Positions 1 to 7,554 of a stretch of 64,000 nucleotides of DNA are shown here, in pieces. The notes beneath the pieces were generated by a model. The model had not been told where the DNA came from and searched no databases. It saw nothing but the letters and a program-made list of their open reading frames with translations. The stretch comes from Halomonas alimentaria (GTDB lineage Bacteria; Pseudomonadota; Gammaproteobacteria; Pseudomonadales; Halomonadaceae), in NCBI RefSeq assembly GCF_009902005.1, contig NZ_WUTT01000001.1, positions 747,601 to 811,600 of the forward strand, in the 5' to 3' direction. Both the position numbers and the translations under genes were made by a program. Position 1 is the stretch's first letter; each line of letters opens with the position of its first letter.

Positions 1-84
1 GGAAACCCGACCCTGCGCACCATGACCGCCGTCATCAAGGCGACCGGCATTCACTTCCACGACCTGACCCGCGCCGCCTCCTGA
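1..84 (+). CDS. C-terminal end of an addiction-module antidote (HigA-like) protein, partial
   Basis: The frame is open from base 1 and ends with TGA at 82-84, leaving 27 residues beginning GNPTLRTMTAVIKA. The GNPTL..T...V..A pattern is typical of the end of the helix-turn-helix antidote proteins that pair with HigB/RelE-type toxins. The 5' part and any toxin partner lie outside the window, so the assignment rests on this short tail only. Confidence 0.45.
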   Translation, partial: GNPTLRTMTAVIKATGIHFHDLTRAAS

Positions 85-92
85 CCGCCGCG

Positions 93-689
93 TTACCCCA
101 TCACGCTTACCACCACGATGGCCAGGGTGCCCCCGGTCAGCAGGTAGCCCGCCAGGGCGAAGAGGCCGTCGTCGGCGAGCAGCGCCAGGCCGAACAGGGT
201 CAGGGCGAGGCCGGCGCCGTTGGCGCTGAACGGGATGAACTCCATGGGCGGCATGGCCAGTGCGATCACCAGGCAGATCACTGCCACGGCGAAGTGAGCC
301 GGCGGGCGAGTGAGCACCGTCAGGCGTTGATGCAGCAGGCGGTCCGTCCAGGCCGCCGGTCGTTCCAGCCAGGCCAGCACGCGATGGAAGCGCGGTCGTG
401 ACACCCGGCGACGCAGCAGCCAGTGCGGCAGCCAGATGCTGCGTCGCCCGGCCAGCAGCTGGCTGCTCGCGAGCAGCACCAGGCTGGCCATCAGCGTCGG
501 CACGCCCGGCACGTCGCCGACCAGCGGTGCCAGGGTCACCAGCCCGGCGAGCAGCAGGAAGGGGGCGAAGCTGCGTCGGCCGACGGCCTCCAGGATGGCG
601 CCGAGGCTGACGCTGGCTTCTCGAGATCCGGCTTGCCTGACCCGCTCCAGCAGGGCGCTCAGGCTGGTGGGCCCCCGCTCAGTGGCCAC
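93..689 (-). CDS. ExoD family membrane protein
   Basis: A protein of about 198 residues matching the ExoD family, named after a Rhizobium exopolysaccharide gene; the biochemical role is not established. The N-terminal 30 residues are soluble and include SLSALLERV; a hydrophobic hairpin follows (FAPFLLLAGLVTLAPLVG, then P-G-V-P-T), a basic middle stretch with LLRRRVSRPRFHRVLAWLE, and two or three further membrane segments at the C-terminus. I chose the GTG at 689 because it overlaps the stop of the small upstream membrane gene (679-834), suggesting translational coupling, and gives a normal ExoD length; the frame also stays open upstream. Its 3' end lies 9 bases from the antidote gene stop on the other strand. 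Confidence 0.7.
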   Translation of the reverse strand: MATERGPTSLSALLERVRQAGSREASVSLGAILEAVGRRSFAPFLLLAGLVTLAPLVGDVPGVPTLMASLVLLASSQLLAGRRSIWLPHWLLRRRVSRPRFHRVLAWLERPAAWTDRLLHQRLTVLTRPPAHFAVAVICLVIALAMPPMEFIPFSANGAGLALTLFGLALLADDGLFALAGYLLTGGTLAIVVVSVMG

Positions 690-834
690 GTTGGCGACGC
701 GTGACCAGCAGCAGGATCCCCAGCAGTACCAGCACGGGGCCGACGAAGCCCACCGGGCTGGCCGCTTGCCAGCCCACAAAGGGCAGCAGCACGCCGAGGC
801 CGATCATCAACCAGGCGAAGAGTCGAACCGACAT
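679..834 (-). CDS. small two-segment membrane protein, 51 residues
   Basis: ATG at 834 opens a 51-residue frame (MSVRLFAWLMIGLGVLLPF...) that stops at 679-681, inside the start region of the exoD-like gene. It shows two hydrophobic segments (about residues 4-20 and 28-44) separated by a short loop, and ends in a basic tail RRQRGH. This layout resembles small PGPGW-like or YbaN-like membrane proteins, but I cannot name a family. The overlap with the GTG of the downstream gene argues that both are translated together. It is shorter than usual gene-calling cut-offs and easily missed. Confidence 0.6.
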   Translation of the reverse strand: MSVRLFAWLMIGLGVLLPFVGWQAASPVGFVGPVLVLLGILLLVTRRQRGH

Positions 835-1040
835 GGGGCACTCCATAGCGAAAGGGGCTCCAGTCTAGCCGCTGGTGAAGAGGGCTGCAGCCCGGAGCAG
901 GGCGACAGGACTGTTGAACCGTCGCAGGATGTCGTATGGTGGTGGTTCACAGTCCTTCGCCCGCTTGCGGGTGGAGGGCTGTTTTCGTTGGATACCACGA
1001 TAAGCGTACAAACAGCGTTTATCAGCGTTCAGGAGGTGCC

Positions 1041-1454
1041 ATGCAGTCCCGTCCCCCGCTCATCATCAACCGGCTCGATGCCGATCGTCTGCAGCGCCTG
1101 ATCGATGAGGCCAGCGACAAGGATCTCTTCGTGGCAGATGCCCTCGAGCAGGAGCTCGAGCGCGGCGAGGTGGTCGATCCCGAGGAAATTCCCGAGGATG
1201 TGGTCAGCATGAACAGCCGCGTCCAGTTCACCGACCTGGCCCGCGGGCGCCAGATGATTCGCACCCTGGTCTACCCTCGCTCGCTGGCCGATGTGGAAGA
1301 TGCCATCTCGGTGATGGCGCCGGTGGGCGCCGGCCTGATCGGCATGCGGGTCGGCGACACCATCGACTGGCCGCTGCCCGATGGCGGCCAGGTCCACCTG
1401 CGCGTGGATGCCATCCTGTGGCAGCCCGAGCGCGAGAAGCAGTACCACCGCTGA
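1041..1454 (+). CDS. rnk: Rnk-type regulator of nucleoside diphosphate kinase (GreA/GreB C-terminal fold)
   Basis: A protein of 137 residues. The N-terminal part is a short helical arm (LDADRLQRLIDEAS) and the C-terminal half is the GreA/GreB-type FKBP-like domain, with VSMNSRVQFTDL, TLVYP, SVMAPVGAGLIGMRVGD and W-P-L-P-D-G. Rnk binds RNA polymerase near the secondary channel but lacks the long cleavage coiled coil of GreA, in keeping with the short arm here. A strong AGGAGG lies about 7 bases before ATG 1041. The gene is followed 10 bases later by the LysE-type exporter. Confidence 0.88.
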   Translation: MQSRPPLIINRLDADRLQRLIDEASDKDLFVADALEQELERGEVVDPEEIPEDVVSMNSRVQFTDLARGRQMIRTLVYPRSLADVEDAISVMAPVGAGLIGMRVGDTIDWPLPDGGQVHLRVDAILWQPEREKQYHR

Positions 1455-1464
1455 GGACACCGAC

Positions 1465-2085
1465 ATGCCCCTTTCCCTGTGGCTCTCCCTGGCAGCGGTG
1501 TGTGCCATGGGCGCCATGTCGCCGGGCCCCAGCCTGGCCATGGTGCTGCGCCACACCCTGGGTGGCGGGCGTGTCCCGGGTGTCGTGGCGGGGCTCTCCC
1601 ACGCCCTGGGTGTCGGCTTCTATGCGCTGCTGACCGTGTGGGGGCTGGGGGCGCTGATCGTTCGCCAGCCCATGCTGTTTAACGCCATCTCCTGGGTCGG
1701 CGCCGCCTATCTGGCCTGGCTGGGCATCAGGGCGCTGCGTGCCGGGCGTGCCGGCCCGCTGGAGGCGGTGGGAGTGCCCACCACACGGCGTCAGGCGGCC
1801 CGCGACGGTGTGCTGGTGGCTCTGGGTAACCCCAAGCTGATCCTGTTCTTCATTGCCCTTCTCAGCCAGTTCGTCACGCCCGGCATGAGCCTGATGGCAC
1901 AGGTGCTGATCGTGCTCACTGCCATGCTGATCGACGCCGGCTGGTATGTGCTGGTGGCCCTTGGGCTCTCTCACTCCCGGGTACTGCCCTGGCTGCAGGC
2001 TCACGCCCACTGGATCAACCGCGCCACCGGGGTGCTGCTGCTGGCGTTGGCGGCACGGGTGATCAGTGGCCCGCTGATCGTCTGA
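1465..2085 (+). CDS. LysE/RhtB family amino-acid exporter
   Basis: A protein of 206 residues with six hydrophobic segments. The N-terminal LysE signature is present (AMSPGPSLAMVLRHTLGGG) followed by SHALGVGFYALLTVWGL, WVGAAYLAWLGIRALR and the loop motif ALGNPKLILFFIALLSQF. Family members export amino acids or homoserine lactone-like compounds from the cytoplasm using the proton gradient; the substrate cannot be read from the sequence. ATG 1465 follows GAGGACAC and sits 10 bases after rnk, so the two are probably cotranscribed. Confidence 0.85.
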   Translation: MPLSLWLSLAAVCAMGAMSPGPSLAMVLRHTLGGGRVPGVVAGLSHALGVGFYALLTVWGLGALIVRQPMLFNAISWVGAAYLAWLGIRALRAGRAGPLEAVGVPTTRRQAARDGVLVALGNPKLILFFIALLSQFVTPGMSLMAQVLIVLTAMLIDAGWYVLVALGLSHSRVLPWLQAHAHWINRATGVLLLALAARVISGPLIV

Positions 2086-2184
2086 CCGGCAGGTGCCAGC
2101 GTTGACGAAGGATCGTCGGGGCGTGTGTGAGGGGCCTGGGGGAGTGGTAGGCTCAGTGATGAATTCGCTGCGCAGATCCTGCCG

Positions 2185-3411
2185 ATGAACGAGACGTCAC
2201 AAGCGTCCCAGGCTCTTGCCCTGGTGCTGGAAGCGGACATGGAGGTGGCCGCGGTGCTCTCCCTGCAGCTGGAGGTACTGGGCCTGGAGAGCCGCTACTA
2301 TCGCCACTCCGCGCACCTGCTGGATGAGGTGGTCAGGCGTCCCCCGCAGCTGGTGGTCATGGGTCTGGAGGTGGGCAGCGAGGATGGCATCGCGCTGCTG
2401 CGCCGCCTGGCGGCGACCGGCTACCGGGGGTGGGTGCTGCTGCTCTCCGGCGTGGAGCGCAAGATAGCGCGCATCGCCGAGCGTGTGGGGCAGACCCTGG
2501 GCTTGCATATGCTGGGCTGCCTCGACAAGCCCATGCGCCTGGCCGACCTGCGCCGCTGCCTGGGCAGCCTGCGGGTGGGACGCGAACCGCCCGCCGAGGT
2601 GACTGGCGACCCGGTATTCTCCAGTGAGGAGCTTGAGCTGGCGCTACTGCGCCAGGAGCTGACCCTCCACTACCAGCCCCAGTTCGAGCTCTCCTCCGGG
2701 CGCCTGAGTGGCGTGGAGGCGCTGGTGCGCTGGGCGCATCCCGAGCTGGGCCTGATTGGTCCCGCGGGCTTCCTGCCCCTGCTCTCACCGGAGCAGGGCA
2801 AGCGACTGACGCGCCACGTGCTGGAGATGGCCCTGAGTGATGCGGCGATCTGGCATCGACAGGGCGTCATGCCGTCGCTATCGGTCAACGTGACTCCCGA
2901 TGACCTGATGTGCCCCGACCTGCTGGCGCTGACCCGGCACCGGCGACCCGGTGACCCGCCGCTGGTGCTGGAGGTGACCGAGACCGCCGCAATGCACGAT
3001 GACCTGCTGGGCAGCGAGGTGGCGGCACGCCTCTGCCTGGGTGGGCTGGAGGTCTCGGTGGACGACTTCGGCGTCGGCTTCTCGTCGCTGTCGCGGCTGC
3101 AGCTGCTGCCGATCAGCGAGCTCAAGGTCGACCGCAGCTTCGTCCGTCACCTGCATGAAGAGTCCCAGGATGCCGCCATCGTCGAGGCGGTGGCACTGTT
3201 GGGTCGCAGACTCGGTATCCGAGTGGTGGCCGAGGGGGTCGAGGACCCGGGAGTGCTGGCGCTGCTCGACCGCTTCGGCTGCACCCATGTCCAGGGCTTC
3301 GGGCTCGCTCGACCGATGCCAGCCGGGGATATCCTGGAGCTGGGGGCCACTCAGGACGCGATGCGTTTCAGTACCTCCGCCACGGGTGAGCCGCTGGGCA
3401 GCACGCCGTAG
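2185..3411 (+). CDS. c-di-GMP phosphodiesterase: degenerate receiver plus EAL domain
   Basis: A protein of 408 residues. Residues about 8-130 look like a receiver fold, but the phospho-acceptor Asp is replaced by Gly (LVVMGLEVGSEDG), so it is probably a pseudo-receiver; the late Lys-Pro (LDKPM) is kept. The EAL domain (about 150-395) retains the catalytic set: E178 in VEALVRW, NVTP, EVTET, DDFGVGFSS, KVDRSF, EGVED and QGFGLARPM. It is therefore expected to hydrolyse c-di-GMP. No membrane segment is present. Its last 61 bases overlap the 3' end of the convergent acyl-CoA dehydrogenase gene. Confidence 0.85.
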   Translation: MNETSQASQALALVLEADMEVAAVLSLQLEVLGLESRYYRHSAHLLDEVVRRPPQLVVMGLEVGSEDGIALLRRLAATGYRGWVLLLSGVERKIARIAERVGQTLGLHMLGCLDKPMRLADLRRCLGSLRVGREPPAEVTGDPVFSSEELELALLRQELTLHYQPQFELSSGRLSGVEALVRWAHPELGLIGPAGFLPLLSPEQGKRLTRHVLEMALSDAAIWHRQGVMPSLSVNVTPDDLMCPDLLALTRHRRPGDPPLVLEVTETAAMHDDLLGSEVAARLCLGGLEVSVDDFGVGFSSLSRLQLLPISELKVDRSFVRHLHEESQDAAIVEAVALLGRRLGIRVVAEGVEDPGVLALLDRFGCTHVQGFGLARPMPAGDILELGATQDAMRFSTSATGEPLGSTP

Positions 3412-5051
3412 GCGGGGCCCGCCTCGCTACCCAGCCGTGCCCGGCAGAAGGTCTCGCCGATCGCATTCGGTGCATGGCGCAGCAGCAGCGCTCCCTGCAG
3501 GCACTGGGCCAGCCGCTGGGTGAGCCAGCGCGCCCGAGGCTCGAGTTCCTGCGGAGGCGCCTCCAGCAGGTGCTCCAGGCCACCCAGGGCGTCATCCAGT
3601 TCCCGGACCTGTCCCCGCGCCGGCGCCAGCTCCTGCCATAGCGCCTCCAGTGCCTCGGGATGGCGGGCCAGTACCCGCAGCACATCCAGGCAGATCACGT
3701 TGCCCGAGCCCTCCCAGATCGAGTTGACCGGCGCCTCGCGGTAGAGGCGTGCCAGTGGCGGCTCCTCCACATAGCCGATGCCCCCCAGGCACTCCATGGC
3801 CTCGGCCATGAAGCCCGGCCCGCGCTTGTTGTGCCAGTACTTGGCCAGCGCCGGCAGCAGCCGGGCCAGGGCGCGTTCGGCCGCGTCACCGCGGGCCGCG
3901 CCGTCGAAGGCGCGTGCCGCGCGCAGCGAGAGGACCACCCCGGCCTCCACCTCCAGCGCCAGGTCGGCGATCACCGCACGCATCAGCGGCTGCTCGGCGA
4001 GTGGCCGGCCGAAGGCATGGCGCGCCTGCACGTGGCGCCACGCCTCGCCGAGGGCCTGGCGCATCATGCCCACCGGGGCGCTGGCGGCATCCAGACGCGT
4101 CTGCTGCACCATCTCGAGGAGGGTGGCGATGCCACGGTCGGGCGGACCGATGGGCTCGGCCCAGGCGCCGCGGTACTCGATCTCCGCCGAGGCGTTGGCG
4201 CGGTTGCCGCACTTCTCCTTGAGTCGCTGCAGTTCGATGGCGTTGCGCTCGCCATCGGGGGTGAAGCGCGGCACCAGGAAACACCCCAGCCCCGCCTCGG
4301 TCTGCGCCAGGGTCAGGAAGGCGTCGGACATGGGGGCGCTGCAGAACCACTTGTGGCCGGTCAGTCGCCAGCCGTCGTCGGTCGCCTCCGCCCGCGTCGT
4401 GGCGAGGGGGGCGGTTTGCGTGGCGGCGAGTGGGTCGGCTCGCGTGGAATTGCTACGCACATCGCTGCCGCCCTGTTTCTCGGTCATGGCCATGCCGAAG
4501 GTGAGCCCCCGCTTGTGCGCCGCCGGCAGTGCCCGCGGGTCATAGTGGCTGGCCAGCAGGCCGGGCGCCCAGTGGGTCTCCACATGGGGGGAGTGACGCA
4601 GTACCGGCATCGCGGCGTGGGTCATGGTCACCGGGCAGCAGAAGCCCGGTTCGGCCTGGGTCAGCAGGTAGAGAGCGGCGACATGGGCCTGGTGGCCGCC
4701 GTGCCCCTCCTCATGCCAGGCCACGGCGTGCCAGCCGCCCTCCATGGCCAGGCGCATCAGCTGGTGATAGGCAGGGTGGTAGTTCACCTCGTCCAGGCGC
4801 CGGCCGTGGCGGTCGAAGAGGCGCAGCTCCGGTGGATGGCGGTTGGCCGCCTCACCCAGCGCCTGGACGCCCTCGCTGCCGGTCTCGCGGCCCAGCGCGG
4901 CGAGCCGTTCGGCGACCCACGCCGGGGCCTCCCGGGCCAGGGCCTCGCGCAGCGGAAGGTCCTCGGCGAGCAGGTCGCGGTCGCCGGCCGGGAGCGGCTG
5001 GTTGGCCACCTCATGGGTGGCCAGGCGGTGACGGGGTGCATAATCGGGCAT
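3351..5051 (-). CDS. AidB-like acyl-CoA dehydrogenase
   Basis: A protein of 566 residues, close to E. coli AidB (541). Supporting motifs: a long N-terminal helical region with VNYHPAYHQLM, the FAD-binding MTEKQGGSDVRSN, TGHKWFCSAPMSDAFL, LKEKCGNRANASAEIEY and, near the C-terminus, the ECLGGIGYVEE plus EGSGNVICLDVLR segments typical of AidB and DR-class dehydrogenases. AidB is an FAD flavoprotein with isovaleryl-CoA dehydrogenase activity that also binds DNA and belongs to the alkylation response in E. coli. ATG 5051 (MPDYAPRH) fits the family start. It is divergent from the NUDIX gene, and its last 61 bases overlap the end of the EAL gene. Confidence 0.85.
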   Translation of the reverse strand: MPDYAPRHRLATHEVANQPLPAGDRDLLAEDLPLREALAREAPAWVAERLAALGRETGSEGVQALGEAANRHPPELRLFDRHGRRLDEVNYHPAYHQLMRLAMEGGWHAVAWHEEGHGGHQAHVAALYLLTQAEPGFCCPVTMTHAAMPVLRHSPHVETHWAPGLLASHYDPRALPAAHKRGLTFGMAMTEKQGGSDVRSNSTRADPLAATQTAPLATTRAEATDDGWRLTGHKWFCSAPMSDAFLTLAQTEAGLGCFLVPRFTPDGERNAIELQRLKEKCGNRANASAEIEYRGAWAEPIGPPDRGIATLLEMVQQTRLDAASAPVGMMRQALGEAWRHVQARHAFGRPLAEQPLMRAVIADLALEVEAGVVLSLRAARAFDGAARGDAAERALARLLPALAKYWHNKRGPGFMAEAMECLGGIGYVEEPPLARLYREAPVNSIWEGSGNVICLDVLRVLARHPEALEALWQELAPARGQVRELDDALGGLEHLLEAPPQELEPRARWLTQRLAQCLQGALLLRHAPNAIGETFCRARLGSEAGPAYGVLPSGSPVAEVLKRIAS

Positions 5052-5165
5052 GGCGGGTCTCCGCATCGGCGGCCTTGACTGAGCATGGAAGTCGCGACGC
5101 CCACGGTCAACGTGACGCCACGTCACCGACTGGTTAGGCTTGGGGCATTTCTCGGGGAGACGCCC

Positions 5166-5702
5166 ATGTTCGAAGATCCGCACTTGCCAACGCCGCATGT
5201 CGCCCGCGAGCGTATCCAGCTGGTGGACGCCCGCAATCGCCCCTGTGGCAGCGCCTGGCGGTCCGAGATGCGCCGCTTCCGCTTCTGGCACCGTGCCACC
5301 TACGTGGTGGTGGTCAACGCCCGTGGTGAGCTCTGCGTGCAGCGCCGCACCCTGACCAAGGAGGTCTTCCCCGGTGGGCTCGACCTGGCCGCCGGCGGTG
5401 TGGTGGGGGCCGGCGAGGCGGTTCACCTGGCGGCCCGCCGCGAGCTCGAGGAGGAGCTGGGCATCCGCGGCGCGACGTTGGTGCCGGCAGGTGGCTTCGT
5501 GCATGCCCGGGGCGGCAACCATATCTTCGGCAGCCTCTATCGGGTCGAGCATGACGGGCCGCTGACGCTCCAGGCCGAGGAGGTGGCCGAGGCGTTCTGG
5601 CTGCCGCCTGCCGAGGCGCTGGCGCTGGCGGAGGTAACCCCGGACACCCGCCAGGCGGTGGAGGTGCTGCGTGACGCCGGATTGCTGGGGGCGGCGTCAT
5701 GA
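5166..5702 (+). CDS. NUDIX hydrolase, YfcD-like
   Basis: A protein of 178 residues with a complete Nudix box: GG-V-V-G-A-G-E, seven residues, then RELEEELGI. The segment RFWHRATYVVVVNARGE...QRRTLTK...FPGGLD closely follows E. coli YfcD and the isopentenyl-diphosphate isomerase branch of Nudix proteins. The substrate is unknown; such enzymes cleave X-linked nucleoside diphosphates using Mg2+ held by the box glutamates. ATG 5166 follows GGGGAGA. The stop overlaps the start of the MoxR gene (ATGA), which makes it the likely first gene of the NUDIX-MoxR-DUF58-transglutaminase operon. Confidence 0.85.
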   Translation: MFEDPHLPTPHVARERIQLVDARNRPCGSAWRSEMRRFRFWHRATYVVVVNARGELCVQRRTLTKEVFPGGLDLAAGGVVGAGEAVHLAARRELEEELGIRGATLVPAGGFVHARGGNHIFGSLYRVEHDGPLTLQAEEVAEAFWLPPAEALALAEVTPDTRQAVEVLRDAGLLGAAS

Positions 5703-6625
5703 ATCGGCCGGCCAGCCTCAACGAACTGGACGCCGTGCTGGCGGCCCTCGAGGGAGTGGTGCTGGGCAAGTCCCGGGAGGTGCGCCTGGCGCTCTGCTGC
5801 CTGCTGAGCCGTGGCCACCTGCTGATCGAGGACCTGCCGGGGCTGGGCAAGACCACCCTGGCCCAGTCGCTGTCGCGGGTCACCGGCCTGGACATGCAGC
5901 GGCTGCAGTTCACCAGCGACCTGCTGCCCGCCGATGTACTGGGTGTCTCGGTGTTCGATCCGCGCGAGGCGCGCTTCACCTTCCATCCCGGGCCGATCTT
6001 CCATGGCGTGGTACTGGCCGACGAGATCAACCGCGCCACCCCCAAGACCCAGAGTGCGCTGCTCGAGGCGATGGAGGAGGGGCGGGTGACCGTGGAAGGC
6101 GAGACCCGCTCGCTGCCTGACCCCTTCTTCGTCATCGCCACCCAGAACCCCCAGGAGCAGGCCGGTACCTTTGCGCTGCCGGAGTCCCAGCTCGACCGTT
6201 TCCTGATGCGCCTCTCGCTGGGTTACCCCGACGCCCGCGCCGAACGCGAGATCCTGCGCGGCCGCGCAGGCCGCGAGCGCCTGGCCGAGCTGCCGGCGCT
6301 GCTCGATGCCGAACGGCTGCGCGCCTGGCAGGCGCGGCTGGGCTCCATCCATGTGGCCGAGGCGCTGCTCGACTATGTGCAGGCGCTGGTCACCGCCAGC
6401 CGCGAGCACCCGGAGCTTGCCTGGGGACTCTCCACCCGGGGTGCCCTGGCGCTGCTCCAGGCGGCCCGCGGCTGGGCGCTCCTCGAGGGACGCGACCACG
6501 TGCTGCCCGAGGACGTCCAGGCGGTGTGGGTACCGGTGGTGGGGCATCGCCTGAGCAGCGGCCGGCGCGAGGAGGGCGAGGCGCTGGCCCGCCACCTGCT
6601 GGCCCGCGTGCCGGTGATGGGCTAG
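5699..6625 (+). CDS. MoxR family AAA+ ATPase
   Basis: A protein of 308 residues. Walker A is GLGKTT at 48-53 and Walker B is VLADEIN around 105-111; further MoxR landmarks are FTSDLLPADVLGVSVFD, RATPKTQSALLEAMEEG, ATQNPQEQAGTF and ALPESQLDRFLMRLS. MoxR ATPases act as chaperones that assemble or activate protein complexes, typically working on a partner encoded next door; here that is the DUF58 protein starting 3 bases after the stop. The start overlaps the NUDIX stop as ATGA. Confidence 0.92.
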   Translation: MNRPASLNELDAVLAALEGVVLGKSREVRLALCCLLSRGHLLIEDLPGLGKTTLAQSLSRVTGLDMQRLQFTSDLLPADVLGVSVFDPREARFTFHPGPIFHGVVLADEINRATPKTQSALLEAMEEGRVTVEGETRSLPDPFFVIATQNPQEQAGTFALPESQLDRFLMRLSLGYPDARAEREILRGRAGRERLAELPALLDAERLRAWQARLGSIHVAEALLDYVQALVTASREHPELAWGLSTRGALALLQAARGWALLEGRDHVLPEDVQAVWVPVVGHRLSSGRREEGEALARHLLARVPVMG

Positions 6626-6627
6626 CC

Positions 6628-7554
6628 GTGCTGTCCCGGGCGTCTCGCCAGCGCTGGTGGCGGCGGGCGGCGATCGCGCCCGGTACGCCGCTGCCCCAGC
6701 GCCGGCTGTTCCTGCTGCCCACCCGCTTCGGCCTGGGCTGGGCGGTGCTGGTCCTGCTCCTGCTGCTGTTCGGCATCAACTACCAGAACAGCCTCGCCTA
6801 CGGGCTCTCCTTCTGGCTGTTTGCGGTGGCGGCGGTGGCCCTGCTGCGAACCTGGCGCAACCTGCTCGGCGTGCGTGCCAGCCTGCGCCTGCCCGCCGAG
6901 ACCTTTGCCGGGGGCGAGGCGCGCCTGGGAGTGATGCTGGATGGCGGGCGTGCACGCCACGCCATCGAGGTCCACGCCCCTGAGGCGTCCGCCTCGGTCT
7001 CGCTGCCCGAGGGGCACGGCGAGGCGGACCTGGCCTTGCCGGCCGGCGCGCGCGGCGAGCATCCGCTGCCGCTGTTGCGCCTGGAGAGCGCCTGGCCGCT
7101 GGGCCTGGTGCGCGCCGTAGCCTGGCTGGCGAGTGACGAGACGCTGCTGGTCTATCCCCGGCCGCTGGCCGACGAGATTCCCGAGCACCGCCAGGCCGGG
7201 GCGGGACTCGAGGCCACCGACTTCGCGGGCCTGCGGCGGGCCGAGCCCGGCGACAGTCCGGCACGACTGGCCTGGAAGCAGTGGAGCCGCACCGGCGTGC
7301 TGGCGGCCAAGGCCTTCAGCGTACCGCCTCGCCAGCAGCTGTGGCTGGACTACGATGCCTGTCGCGGTGCCCCGGAGACGCGCCTGTCGATCCTCTGCGC
7401 GCGGGTGCTGGCCCACCACCAGGCCGGCGATCGCTACGGGCTGCGCCTGCCGGGCGTGACCCTGGCCCAGGGCGAGGGAGCCGCCCAGCGCCGTCAGGCG
7501 CTGACGGCGCTGGCGCGCTTTCGCCCCGCTGGCACGCCGGGAGGTGTGCGTTGA
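6628..7554 (+). CDS. DUF58 domain protein
   Basis: A protein of 308 residues. Two hydrophobic segments lie at about 25-45 and 50-66 (LGWAVLVLLLLLFGINYQN, LSFWLFAVAAVALLRTW), followed by a soluble part and the DUF58 core with DFAGLRRAEPGDSPARLAWKQWSRTG, which resembles a von Willebrand A-like fold. The GTG at 6628 comes 3 bases after the MoxR stop and was chosen over an in-frame ATG inside moxR because of that spacing. MoxR-DUF58-transglutaminase is a very common triad; the molecular role is not settled. Confidence 0.85.
   Translation: MLSRASRQRWWRRAAIAPGTPLPQRRLFLLPTRFGLGWAVLVLLLLLFGINYQNSLAYGLSFWLFAVAAVALLRTWRNLLGVRASLRLPAETFAGGEARLGVMLDGGRARHAIEVHAPEASASVSLPEGHGEADLALPAGARGEHPLPLLRLESAWPLGLVRAVAWLASDETLLVYPRPLADEIPEHRQAGAGLEATDFAGLRRAEPGDSPARLAWKQWSRTGVLAAKAFSVPPRQQLWLDYDACRGAPETRLSILCARVLAHHQAGDRYGLRLPGVTLAQGEGAAQRRQALTALARFRPAGTPGGVR

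Noticed and set aside
3660..5078. 472-codon plus-strand open frame opposite the AidB-like gene
   Set aside because: Same reason: antisense to a protein with well-kept family motifs, and with no ribosome-binding site or domain pattern.
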